DNA from: Mangrovibacter plantisponsor
Lineage (GTDB): Bacteria > Pseudomonadota > Gammaproteobacteria > Enterobacterales > Enterobacteriaceae
Length of the DNA stretch: 64,000 nucleotides
Reading direction: 5' to 3'
NCBI RefSeq assembly: GCF_003182475.1
Contig: NZ_QGTS01000002.1
Span: forward strand, 391,749 to 455,748
The notes under the pieces were generated by a model. The model worked only from the letters and a program-made list of their open reading frames with translations, did not search any database and was not told where the DNA came from. This document shows positions 35,924 through 43,778 of the stretch, one piece after another; position 1 is the first letter of the stretch, and the number at the start of each line of letters is the position of its first letter. A program made the position numbers and the translations under genes.

Positions 35924-36943
35924 TTAGTTATGCATTTGCAACAGCACCTTGCAGCAGGTGCGCTGATCGGTGGCGAAAAGTGTTAATGCGGCCTGAACCT
36001 CCTCCAGGGGCAGGCAGTGGGTGATCAGTTTCTCCGGGTCGACTTTGCCTTGTGCCATCCAGGAGATTACGTCGGGGAAGCGGTTGCTGTTCAGCCGTGA
36101 CGAAAACAGCGAAATCTCTTTGCTCGTCAGGCTTTGTTGGGTAATGGTGCAGGGTTCGCCGGAAAAACCCATAATGCCGATACGCGCAGCGGGGGACGCA
36201 AGGTTGATAGCCTGTTGCAGAATCGACGGATGGCAGGCGGCATCCACAATCAGTGTGGGGCGAATACCCGCTTTATTCAGAATGTCTTCCAGTGACTGGT
36301 GGCTGTTATCCACCACTTTGTCTGCGCCATTGTTGGTTGCCATGACCAGGCGCTCAGCAATGCGGTCCGCCACAATCACCTGTTTAACGCCGTACACGCC
36401 TTTCAGCGCCTGAATGACTGTTAACCCCATAGGCCCGGCACCGTAAATCAGGGCGATGTCGTCCGGTGTGGGCTTGAGTTGCGCCGTAATATTGGCGGCA
36501 ATAGTAAAGGGTTCCACCATGGTGGCGTGGCGGTCACTGATGGCATCGGGGATGTGCCAGGCGTTCCTGGCGGGGACGCAGGCATAATCACTGAACCCGC
36601 CATCACAATGCACACCAATTACTTGCAGTGACGTGCAAACGTTAGGCCGCCCAACAGAGCACGGGTAGCAATGGCCGCAGCTTACTACCGGGTCGACAGA
36701 AACACGCTCACCCAGGCGTGCCGGATCAACGCCGGGGCCTGTGGCATCAATAGTCCCGAAAAACTCGTGCCCAATAACCCGCGGGTATTTTGCAAACGGA
36801 TTGTGCCCGTGCCAGATGTGAACATCAGAACCACAAATGCCGGCCAGCGCTACTTTTACCCGGACTTCACCTTCCGCAGGCTCCGGTAACGGGCGTTGTT
36901 CGATAACCAGGCGGTCAGGGCTTTCTATCACAACACTTCTCAT
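35924..36943 (-). CDS. RspB-like zinc-dependent sugar-acid dehydrogenase
   Basis: A 339-residue medium-chain zinc dehydrogenase that tracks E. coli RspB over its full length: LAGICGSDVHIWHGHNPFAKYPRVIGHEFFG (catalytic zinc Cys/His/Glu), the four-cysteine structural zinc loop CGHCYPCSVGRPNVC, MVEPFTIAANIT, and the Rossmann motif YGAGPMGLTVIQALKGVYGV. RspB-type enzymes have been linked to L-gulonate or related acid oxidation (from memory). ATG 36943 has GGAAG at the right distance. It is divergent from uxuA with a shared promoter element, and upstream of the MFS carrier gene. I infer oxidation of a hexonate to fructuronate-like keto acid. Confidence 0.9.
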   Translation of the reverse strand: MRSVVIESPDRLVIEQRPLPEPAEGEVRVKVALAGICGSDVHIWHGHNPFAKYPRVIGHEFFGTIDATGPGVDPARLGERVSVDPVVSCGHCYPCSVGRPNVCTSLQVIGVHCDGGFSDYACVPARNAWHIPDAISDRHATMVEPFTIAANITAQLKPTPDDIALIYGAGPMGLTVIQALKGVYGVKQVIVADRIAERLVMATNNGADKVVDNSHQSLEDILNKAGIRPTLIVDAACHPSILQQAINLASPAARIGIMGFSGEPCTITQQSLTSKEISLFSSRLNSNRFPDVISWMAQGKVDPEKLITHCLPLEEVQAALTLFATDQRTCCKVLLQMHN

Positions 36944-36989
36944 GGTACGGCTTCCTTTGATACAGGTTAGTTTCATTGGTTTGTGCTTA

Positions 36990-37009
36990 CTACCATACAA
37001 GTCTAATCA
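36990..37009 (-). promoter_or_regulatory. Shared operator-like element before rspB-like gene
   Basis: Read toward the gene (minus strand) the sequence is TGATTA-G-ACTTGTATGGTAG, 47 bases before the start. The same element, TGATTA-ACTAGTATGGTAG, precedes uxuA. They differ by one inserted base and one substitution. Confidence 0.65.
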
Positions 37010-37181
37010 GGGTTGTTTGCTGACCGGGTTCACATTTTTGAATTAACTGGCAATGGGAATGCTGTGGTTGATTACTGATTTTTAACTAATATTTATTTAA
37101 TTAATATCTATTATTCATGCGGTTATATTATTTTTTCTGATTGTTAATTTAACGTAAAAAGGTAATGAGAAGATTTAATTT

Positions 37182-37197
37182 TGTGATGCTTGTCAAT
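37182..37197. promoter_or_regulatory. CRP-like site in the rspB-uxuA divergent spacer
   Basis: TGTGA-TGCTTG-TCAAT matches eight of ten conserved positions of the CRP consensus and lies in the AT-rich spacer between divergent sugar-acid genes, about 80 bases before uxuA. Confidence 0.5.
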
Positions 37198-37225
37198 GTT
37201 TGATGGATTTGGAGATTACATTTAA

Positions 37226-37244
37226 TGATTAACTAGTATGGTAG
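37226..37244 (+). promoter_or_regulatory. Shared operator-like element before uxuA
   Basis: TGATTAACTAGTATGGTAG, 34 bases before the uxuA start. It repeats the element before the rspB-like gene (36990-37009) in the same orientation relative to the gene. The likely reader is the RspR-like GntR protein encoded downstream. Confidence 0.65.
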
Positions 37245-37278
37245 ATAGCAATAACAGAGACAACAGGTGACGCTAATT

Positions 37279-38346
37279 ATGCAAATGACGATGCGCTGGT
37301 TTGGACCAGACCAGGACAAAATCCCGCTGGAGTATTTCCGCCAGGTGCCAGGAGTGGAAGGTGTGGTCGGTGCGTTGTATGACGTACCGGTCGGGGAAGT
37401 CTGGCCGGAAGAGAAGATTCGCGCTCTGGTAGAGCAGGCTCACGCCGCAGGGCTTTCAATGGAAGTCATTGAAAGCGTAAATATTCATGATGATATCAAG
37501 ATTGGCTGTTCCTCTCGTGACCAGTGGATTGCCAATTATCAGCAAACCATTCGTAGCCTGGCGAAGTTTGGCGTTAAAGTGATTTGCTATAACTTTATGC
37601 CGGTGTTCGACTGGATGAAAACGGACATGCAGTATGTGTTGCCGGATGGCTCACTGACCATGGCGTTTGAGAAAAAAGGGATTGATAAAACGCTGGAAGA
37701 AGTGGTGCGTGAAGTGCTGGATAACGCCAATGGTTTTGCTCTGCCGGGTTGGGAGCCAGAACGCCTGGCGCAGGTACAAACACTGTTCGCCCGTTATCAG
37801 GATGTTGACGATAACAAACTGCGTGAAAACCTGGTCTACTTCCTGGAAGCCGTGGTTCCGGTATGCGAGGAAGTGGGTGTGAAAATGGCTATTCATCCTG
37901 ATGATCCGCCGTACTCAATTTTTGGCCTGCCGCGCATTATTAAAAACCGCGACGACCTGGACTGGCTATGCAATGCGGTGGATTCACCGGCCAACGGAAT
38001 TACGCTGTGCACCGGTTCCATTGCCGAAGACCCGGAAAATGATGTGTGCGCAATTCTGGCTGAATTCACCCGCCGTAAGCGTATCCACTTTGCCCATGTG
38101 CGTAATATCAAAATTACCCAGGGGAAAGATTTTTATGAATCCGCCCACCCGTCGCAATACGGTTCACTGGATATGTTCCAGGTGGTGAAAGCCCTGTATG
38201 ACAACGGGTTCGATGGTTATATTCGCCCGGATCATGGCCGGTTTATTTGGGGTGAGACCGGGCGGCCAGGCTACGGCTTATATGACCGTGCGCTGGGTGT
38301 CACTTACCTGCTGGGTTTGTGGGAAGCATTAGAGAAACAACACTAA
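37279..38346 (+). CDS. uxuA: Mannonate dehydratase UxuA
   Basis: A 355-residue enzyme of the UxuA family (TIM barrel, xylose-isomerase-like), which dehydrates D-mannonate to 2-keto-3-deoxygluconate. Visible family blocks: MRWFGPDQDKIPLEYFRQVPG, VICYNFMPVFDW, AIHPDDPPYSIFGLPRI (metal-site His/Asp), NGITLCTGS, HFAHVRN and YIRPDHGR. It is the shorter UxuA form of about 350-360 residues. ATG 37279 has AGGTGA eight bases upstream; GTG 37267 is unlikely. It stands where E. coli rsp loci have rspA, an unrelated enolase-type mannonate dehydratase. Confidence 0.93.
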   Translation: MQMTMRWFGPDQDKIPLEYFRQVPGVEGVVGALYDVPVGEVWPEEKIRALVEQAHAAGLSMEVIESVNIHDDIKIGCSSRDQWIANYQQTIRSLAKFGVKVICYNFMPVFDWMKTDMQYVLPDGSLTMAFEKKGIDKTLEEVVREVLDNANGFALPGWEPERLAQVQTLFARYQDVDDNKLRENLVYFLEAVVPVCEEVGVKMAIHPDDPPYSIFGLPRIIKNRDDLDWLCNAVDSPANGITLCTGSIAEDPENDVCAILAEFTRRKRIHFAHVRNIKITQGKDFYESAHPSQYGSLDMFQVVKALYDNGFDGYIRPDHGRFIWGETGRPGYGLYDRALGVTYLLGLWEALEKQH

Positions 38347-38368
38347 CAGCGGGCCTGGGTTGCTGAGT

Positions 38369-38393
38369 ACAGCCTGCGAAGAACGCAGGCTGT
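38369..38393. terminator. Hairpin after uxuA
   Basis: A perfect 10-bp stem ACAGCCTGCG / CGCAGGCTGT with loop AAGAA, 22 bases after the uxuA stop. No T-run follows, so it may be a processing or weak termination structure. The rest of the spacer to 38687 shows no gene. Confidence 0.5.
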
Positions 38394-38687
38394 TCCCGGC
38401 AGTGGCCTGGTGTTCAACCTGGCGAGCAGCAATATCAACAGGTAAATTGGCTTCTTGCCGGGTGGTGTGTTTATCTTCTGAACAATAGGGATCCTGCCAG
38501 ACTCCTTATAGCGCAATAGCCCATCGTAACTGTCTCCTGGTTGGTGAAATATTCAGCAGAAAACGACATAAAAACACTTCAGATCTGCGCAAATTGAACA
38601 TTACTGCAGGTGTTAACACTCTGAGTTTACTCACTGAAAGCCCGTGATAAAGTATGTTACTCTACTGACTTCGCCCCTGATGCCTGA

Positions 38688-39404
38688 ATGCCCATGTCCA
38701 TTGTGAACGCCATGTCATTACCCCGACCAGTTTTGCTGAATAACCTGCCAGTAAATCAGCAGGTGTATCGCCATTTACGCAAGGAAATCGTCGAGTGCGT
38801 TATTCCGCCGGGTTCATTGTTATCAGAAAAAGAGACTGCCAGCCGGTTTGGGGTGTCGCGCCAGCCAGTGCGCGAGGCATTTATTAAGCTGGCCGAAAGC
38901 GGTTTGGTGGTGATTCGCCCTCAGCGCGGTACGCTGGTCAGGCGTATTTCCGTGCGTCAGGTGAATGACGGGCGCTTTATTCGCAGTGCAATTGAATGCG
39001 CCATTGCGCGGCGTGCGGCGGAAAATGTCACGCCAGAGGATCTCGCTGCGCTGGAACAGCTGCTTAACCAGCAAAAGCTGGCAGCACAAAATCAAAATGC
39101 AGTGGAGTTTCTTGCGCTGGATGACCAGTTTCACCAAAAAATCGCCGAAATTGCCGGTTGCCCAATGGCCTGGGAAACCATAGAAAATATTAAAGCAGCG
39201 ATGGACCGGGTACGTTTTCTGACGTTGCGCGAGGTATCACCGCCTCCGGGGCTGATTATTCAGCACTACCGTATTTTTGACGCGCTGGCGAGCGGTAACC
39301 CCGATGAAGCAGAGGCCGCAACCCGCTCTCATTTGCTATTGCTGAGAAACACTATGGTGCCGGTAGACCAGCAAAACCCGGACTGGTTTGAACACGAAGA
39401 GTAA
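38688..39404 (+). CDS. RspR (YdfH)-like GntR-family regulator
   Basis: A 238-residue FCD-type GntR regulator that follows E. coli RspR/YdfH: PVNQQVYRHLRKEIVECVIPPGSLLSEKE, RFGVSRQPVREAFIKLAESGLV, IRPQRGTLV, FIRSAIECAIARRAAE, ALDDQFHQKIAEIAGCPMAWETIENIKAAMDRVR and a tail NPDWFEHEE. RspR represses rspAB in E. coli. Start at 38688 is uncertain; ATG codons at 38694 and 38712 are alternatives and none has a strong ribosome site. I infer it controls the rspB-like/uxuA divergent promoters through their shared element. Confidence 0.9.
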   Translation: MPMSIVNAMSLPRPVLLNNLPVNQQVYRHLRKEIVECVIPPGSLLSEKETASRFGVSRQPVREAFIKLAESGLVVIRPQRGTLVRRISVRQVNDGRFIRSAIECAIARRAAENVTPEDLAALEQLLNQQKLAAQNQNAVEFLALDDQFHQKIAEIAGCPMAWETIENIKAAMDRVRFLTLREVSPPPGLIIQHYRIFDALASGNPDEAEAATRSHLLLLRNTMVPVDQQNPDWFEHEE

Positions 39405-39419
39405 GTGGCATTGATGAAA

Positions 39420-39446
39420 AACGGCGAACCCTGAGGATTCGCCGTT
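39420..39446. terminator. Terminator between rspR-like gene and the convergent alcohol dehydrogenase
   Basis: AACGGCGAA (39420-39428) pairs with TTCGCCGTT (39438-39446), nine base pairs, loop of nine. Moderately T-rich on the plus side and T-rich (TTTT) on the minus side, so it may serve both genes. Confidence 0.7.
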
Positions 39447-39476
39447 GGTTATTTCAGATTCAAAAAAAACAGGTAA

Positions 39477-40523
39477 TCAGGCGGTTAATGACGCCATGTC
39501 AATCACAAAACGGTGCGCCAGGTCGCCTTTGGCTAAGCGGGCAAATGCATCGTTGATTTGGTCGATGTTGATCATTTCGCATTCCGGGTACACATCATGC
39601 TCGGCACAGAAATCCAGCACTTCCTGGGTTTCTGCGATACCACCAATCAGTGAACCCGCAATACGGCGGCGGCCAAATACCAGCGGCACCGTCATTAGCT
39701 CTTCGAGCGGGCCTACCTGGCCAACAACCACTAACGTTCCGTCGATATCCAGCAGTGGGGCATAAATGCTGACATCATGCTTCACTGGTGCGGTATCAAT
39801 GATCAGATCAAATGACGCGGTGGCTGCTTCCATTGCCCCAGCATCCGAAGAAGCGAGAATGCCTTTGGCACCCAGTTCAATGGCTTCTTTTTCTTTGGCT
39901 TTGGAACGGCTGATGGCAGTGACTTCTGCACCCATGGCATGAGCCAGTTTCACTGCCATATGGCCTAAGCCACCCAGCCCGATAACACCCACGCGGCTGC
40001 CTTTGGTCACGTTCCAGGTACGCAGAGGTGAGAATGTGGTTATCCCGGCACACAGAATTGGCGCGGCTTTGGCGAGATCCATGTTTTCAGGAATACGCAG
40101 TACAAATTCTTCACGCACCACGATATGTTTCGAATAACCGCCCTGGGTAATTTCACCAGTGATGCGGTCTGGTGAGCCGTAGGTGGGCGTCATGCCGTGG
40201 CGGCAGTATTGCTCTTCACCGTGTTCACACTGGTCGCAATGCTGGCAGCTGTCCACCATACAACCAACGGCGACGCGGTCACCGGCTTTATATTTGGTCA
40301 CATCCGGGCCGACAGAACGCACGACACCAACAATTTCATGGCCTGGTACCAGAGGGTAAGGTTGTGGGCCCCAGTCGCCATTGACGGTATGTAAATCGGA
40401 GTGGCACACACCGCAATACAAAATCTCAATTGCGACATCGTTCTGGCGCAATTCACGACGTTCGAAGTGGTAAGGCTTGAGCGCTGAGTCCGCAGAATGG
40501 GCTGCATATCCGACAGTTTTCAT
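39477..40523 (-). CDS. Zinc-dependent NADP(H) alcohol/aldehyde dehydrogenase (YahK-like)
   Basis: A 348-residue enzyme of the cinnamyl-alcohol-dehydrogenase branch: catalytic zinc site YCGVCHSDLHTV and PGHEIVGVV, structural zinc cysteines in CQHCDQCEHGEEQYC, Rossmann motif GVIGLGGLGHMAVKLAHAMGAEV, and IAGSLIGGIAETQEVLDFCAEH, which is almost the E. coli YahK sequence. YahK is a broad NADPH-dependent aldehyde reductase. The gene has a weak ribosome site (GGGATC) and stands alone, divergent from the ABC transporter operon across a 560-base spacer. The physiological substrate is uncertain. Confidence 0.9.
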   Translation of the reverse strand: MKTVGYAAHSADSALKPYHFERRELRQNDVAIEILYCGVCHSDLHTVNGDWGPQPYPLVPGHEIVGVVRSVGPDVTKYKAGDRVAVGCMVDSCQHCDQCEHGEEQYCRHGMTPTYGSPDRITGEITQGGYSKHIVVREEFVLRIPENMDLAKAAPILCAGITTFSPLRTWNVTKGSRVGVIGLGGLGHMAVKLAHAMGAEVTAISRSKAKEKEAIELGAKGILASSDAGAMEAATASFDLIIDTAPVKHDVSIYAPLLDIDGTLVVVGQVGPLEELMTVPLVFGRRRIAGSLIGGIAETQEVLDFCAEHDVYPECEMINIDQINDAFARLAKGDLAHRFVIDMASLTA

Positions 40524-40779
40524 AACGTTATTGATCCCATGTAGTGATGTAAGTAGGGAGGCATTCCTGTTTGGTCACTGAGCCAGGTTTTGCTTGCGGC
40601 ACAGTGAAAAGATAGGGGAAACCCTGAAGACAGCGTGATGCAGGTAGCAATGGCTGTTCTACGACTAATAAGCATAGCTGCCCGCAACGGAATTTGTTTT
40701 AGCAATATGGGGTGTTGAGCACCTGGATTTTTCCTGAAAACGTTGTTTTACAGCCAGTTGGGGCTAAGCACTCAATAAT

Positions 40780-40846
40780 CAGCGCACCACTGCGCCGGGC
40801 AGTGGTGCGCTGCACTATGGTAATGCTTCACCGTTGTGCAATTTTT
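40780..40846 (+). ncRNA. Two-hairpin structure ending in a T-run, candidate small RNA or orphan terminator
   Basis: Hairpin 1: CAGCGCACCACTGC (40780-40793), loop GCCGG, GCAGTGGTGCGCTG (40799-40812), 14 perfect base pairs. Hairpin 2: TGCAC-T-ATGGT (40811-40821) with ACCGT-T-GTGCA (40830-40840), then ATTTTT. The structure points in the plus direction and no upstream coding gene uses that strand, so it could be the 3' part of a small RNA. No clear promoter was found. Confidence 0.35.
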
Positions 40847-41038
40847 ACGCTCAGGTGCTGTGTGGCGGGTAGCCCGGTCGCATTGGTGGTTAGTTACAGA
40901 ATAAAAATTTTACGCACAGCGCTGCGGGGGTCCCGCACCAGACGGACTGCGCGAAAAGCGGCTGGCTGAATATTTCTCTTTGTTTTTCCCTGGGAATTTA
41001 TCCTGGCACTGGCATTGCATAGGGTTGTATATACATGG

Positions 41039-41053
41039 CCGGAAGACTTCCGG
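41039..41053. promoter_or_regulatory. Palindrome in the leader of the ABC/HisD-like operon
   Basis: CCGGAAG-A-CTTCCGG, an exact inverted repeat with 7-base arms, 34 bases before the first gene and just after an AT-rich TATATACAT box. It may be the operator of the operon or a leader hairpin. Confidence 0.45.
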
Positions 41054-41087
41054 TATTGGCTTGTTCGTTTAACCCAAGGAAACCGCT

Positions 41088-42074
41088 ATGCCTTTTCTCC
41101 ATGCAGTTAAAAAAACGCTAATCACGCTGTGTGTTGTCGGTGGCATGTCCGCCTCTTTACAAGGTGCTTATGCAGCCGATACCGCCGCTGTTAAGATGGG
41201 CATAGAACCCTGGCTGGGCTACGGGCAGTGGCATATTGCTTCCAGCAAGGGCCTGTTCAAACAAGAAGGCCTCAGCAAAGTGGATGTGATTAACTTTGCT
41301 GAAGACAAAGATATTAATGCCGCACTCGCCAGTGGGCAGATAGATGTTGCCAATATTGCCACCCACACCGCCATGGGCATGATTTCTGCAGGTTTACCCG
41401 TGAAAATCGTGCTGATGCTCGACCAAAGTAATACCGCTGATGCCATGCTGGCTACCAAGGATGTCACAAGCCTTAAAGACCTGAAAGGCAAAGAAGTGGC
41501 ATACGAAGAAGGAACAACCAGCGATATCCTGTTGCGTAGCGCGCTGGCCTCTGCCGGTCTTGCGTATTCTGATATTAAACCTGTCCCGATGCCTGCCGCT
41601 TCTGCCGGAAGCGCGATTATTGCCGGGCGTGTACCCGTTGCCGTTACTTACGAGCCGTACCTGACGGTTGCGAAAAAAGGCGACCCGAGCCTGAAAGTGC
41701 TGTTCAGTGGCGCATCTGACCCGGGTTTGATTAGTGACGTGCTGGTGGTTCGTGATGATTTCATTCAACAGCACCCGAAAGAGTTGAGTGCGCTTATCAA
41801 AACCTGGGGTGCCGCGCTGGACTATTACAATGCGCACACCACCGAAGGGCGGGCGATTATCTCGAAAGCAGTGGGTGCCTCGCCAGAAGACCTGGCAACT
41901 GCGTTTGACGGGATTAAGTACTACTCGCTGGCAGATAACAAGGCGCATCTGTCCCATGACTTCACCACCAAAACTTTCCCACATATTTTAAAAGCCGCCA
42001 CATCCGCCGGGATTGTGACGCAGCCTGTTACTCCGGCGCAAACCATTGATGCCAGTTTTGTTAACGCACAATAG
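41088..42074 (+). CDS. ABC transporter substrate-binding protein (SsuA/TauA/NMT1 type)
   Basis: A 328-residue periplasmic protein with a signal peptide (residues about 1-29, ending GAYAAD) and the SsuA/TauA pattern: MGIEPWLGYGQWHIASSKGLF near the start, ALASGQIDVANIATHTAMGMI, LKDLKGKEVAYEEGTTSDILLR and the domain-crossing segment IIAGRVPVAVTYEPYL. Relatives bind sulfonates, taurine, nitrate, or thiamine-pyrimidine precursors. AAGG precedes ATG 41088. It heads a seven-gene operon whose enzymes look catabolic. The ligand is not readable; an anionic alcohol or sulfonate is a guess from family and context. Confidence 0.88.
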   Translation: MPFLHAVKKTLITLCVVGGMSASLQGAYAADTAAVKMGIEPWLGYGQWHIASSKGLFKQEGLSKVDVINFAEDKDINAALASGQIDVANIATHTAMGMISAGLPVKIVLMLDQSNTADAMLATKDVTSLKDLKGKEVAYEEGTTSDILLRSALASAGLAYSDIKPVPMPAASAGSAIIAGRVPVAVTYEPYLTVAKKGDPSLKVLFSGASDPGLISDVLVVRDDFIQQHPKELSALIKTWGAALDYYNAHTTEGRAIISKAVGASPEDLATAFDGIKYYSLADNKAHLSHDFTTKTFPHILKAATSAGIVTQPVTPAQTIDASFVNAQ

Positions 42075-42149
42075 TGATGCCAGGAACCTGTGTTGCGCCC
42101 GTGACAGCCATTCACGGGCGCTGCATAAATTGCACTGACCGGAGGAAAC

Positions 42150-42995
42150 ATGAGTGCGATAGAACTGCAACGCACCCGCCAGCGGGGGAAAAAACGGCGC
42201 CAGCCCGGCAGGTTATTAACCATAGGTAAAGAGCCATCGCGCGGGCAGTTTCTGGGTATCGCCGCACTGGTGTTTATCCTGCTGTTGCTGGCCTGGTGGC
42301 TGGCAACCGCTTCTGGAGCTATCAAACCTATTTTTTTACCGGGGATCCCCAGTGTCTGGCATCGCTTAGTCACCCTTGCGCAAAACGGAACACTGCAAAG
42401 CGATATTGGCAGCAGTTTGTACCGCATGGCAATCGCCTTCGCAATTTCGTCTGTGATGTCCATTGTGATTGGTGTGCTGGCCGGGTGTTATGGGCTTTTC
42501 AAGGCGATTGTTGAGCCACTGGTCGATTTTATCCGCTATATGCCAGTAGTGGCTTTTGTGCCACTGACCATTTTGTGGACCGGCACTGATGACTTCCAAA
42601 AATTTCTGGTTATCTGGATTGGCACTTTTTTCCAGCAAGTGCTGATGATGATTGATGCGGTGAAGCGTGTGCCAACGGATTTTGTCGGCCTGGGGAGAAC
42701 ACTGGGGTTATCCGACAGAAAAATATTACTGCGCATTGTTATTCCTTCGGCCTTTCCCGCTATTTGGGATGCATTGCGTATTAGCCTTGGCTGGGCGTGG
42801 ACCTGGCTGGTACTGGCAGAACTGGTGGCGTCAACCTCCGGGCTTGGCTACCGTATTGTGGTTTCACAGCGCTATTTCCAGACAGACACCATTATTGGTT
42901 ACATCCTGCTACTGGGCTTTCTTGGCCTGATAACCGACCAACTTATGCGCTCAGCCGAACGGGTGCTGTTCCGCTATAACCGGAGGCGTTCCTGA
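42150..42995 (+). CDS. ABC transporter permease (SsuC/TauC type)
   Basis: A 281-residue inner-membrane permease with six or seven membrane segments. After an arginine-rich cytosolic N-terminus comes IAALVFILLLLAWWLATASG, then ILAGCYGLF-like and YMPVVAFVPLTILWTG segments, and the ATPase-coupling EAA loop region GRTLGLSDRKILLRIVIPSAFPAIWDALRISLG. GGAGG precedes ATG 42150. Its stop overlaps the ATPase start by one base. Partner of the binding protein upstream and the ATPase downstream, as in ssuACB and tauABC. Confidence 0.92.
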   Translation: MSAIELQRTRQRGKKRRQPGRLLTIGKEPSRGQFLGIAALVFILLLLAWWLATASGAIKPIFLPGIPSVWHRLVTLAQNGTLQSDIGSSLYRMAIAFAISSVMSIVIGVLAGCYGLFKAIVEPLVDFIRYMPVVAFVPLTILWTGTDDFQKFLVIWIGTFFQQVLMMIDAVKRVPTDFVGLGRTLGLSDRKILLRIVIPSAFPAIWDALRISLGWAWTWLVLAELVASTSGLGYRIVVSQRYFQTDTIIGYILLLGFLGLITDQLMRSAERVLFRYNRRRS

Positions 42996-43753
42996 TGGCG
43001 ACACTCAAGCTGAATAATCTGGAGAAAAGCTTTCCGGCAGGCAAAAACCGGCACCGGGTGCTGAAAGGTATAGATCTGACGCTGCATGAAAATGAGTTTG
43101 TCTCTGTAGTGGGCACTTCCGGGTGCGGCAAAAGCACCTTGCTTTCTATTGCTGCAGGTCTTGAACCCTTCGACAGCGGTGATGTGCTGGTGGATGACCA
43201 GCCTATTGAAGGGCCGGGGCTTGACCGCGGAGTGGTTTTCCAGTCTTACACATTACTGCCCTGGTTAACTGCGCGGGGCAATATTGAATTTGCCCTTAAA
43301 GCGGCGGGTGTACCAGCCCGAGATTGCCCGGCTATTGCGCAGCAGCACCTGGAGCTGGTCAAGCTGGGGCACGCGGGCGACCGCTGGCCGGGTGAACTGT
43401 CCGGGGGCATGAAGCAGCGGGTGGCGATTGCCCGGGCGCTGTCTTACCGGCCCAAAATCCTGCTGATGGATGAGCCCTTTGGCGCACTGGATGCCATGAC
43501 ACGCCACCAAATGCAGCAACTTTTAATCGAAATCTGGGAAAAACACCGCCTGACAGTGATGTTTGTTACCCATGACATCGAAGAAGCAGTCTGGCTTTCT
43601 GACCGTATTGTGGTCATGGGACAGGGGAACATTGACACCACATTCCCGGTTGACCTGCCACGCCCGCGCAATGACGGGGTGAACCGCACAGCCCGCTTTA
43701 TCGACCTTCAGCATGAAGTGCTCAGCTGTATTCAGCAGCATGCAATTAACTAA
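42995..43753 (+). CDS. ABC transporter ATP-binding protein (SsuB/TauB type)
   Basis: A 252-residue ATPase: Walker A GTSGCGKSTLL, Q-loop VFQSYTLLPWLT, signature ELSGGMKQRVAIARAL, Walker B ILLMDEPFGALDAMTR, and H-loop FVTHDIEEAVWLSDRI. This set, with the MKQRV signature and the EPFGALDA block, is the nitrate/sulfonate/taurine importer type. GGAGG is eight bases before ATG 42995, and translation is coupled to the permease. The HisD-like gene follows after 25 bases. Confidence 0.95.
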   Translation: MATLKLNNLEKSFPAGKNRHRVLKGIDLTLHENEFVSVVGTSGCGKSTLLSIAAGLEPFDSGDVLVDDQPIEGPGLDRGVVFQSYTLLPWLTARGNIEFALKAAGVPARDCPAIAQQHLELVKLGHAGDRWPGELSGGMKQRVAIARALSYRPKILLMDEPFGALDAMTRHQMQQLLIEIWEKHRLTVMFVTHDIEEAVWLSDRIVVMGQGNIDTTFPVDLPRPRNDGVNRTARFIDLQHEVLSCIQQHAIN

Positions 43754-43778
43754 TTGAACATTGAGGAACTGATAACCC

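Larger units (their letters stand above)
40524..41087. other. Divergent spacer with strong hairpins, possible RNA gene
   Basis: No supported protein gene. It contains a perfect 14-bp hairpin, a second hairpin with a T-run (40780-40846) and a 15-base palindrome just before the ABC operon (41039-41053). Frames on both strands lack ribosome sites. Confidence 0.5.

Noticed and set aside
40712..40969. An 85-codon frame in the spacer before the ABC operon
   Set aside because: It runs through two strong hairpins and a T-run and its protein is low in normal composition; the RNA-structure reading fits better.
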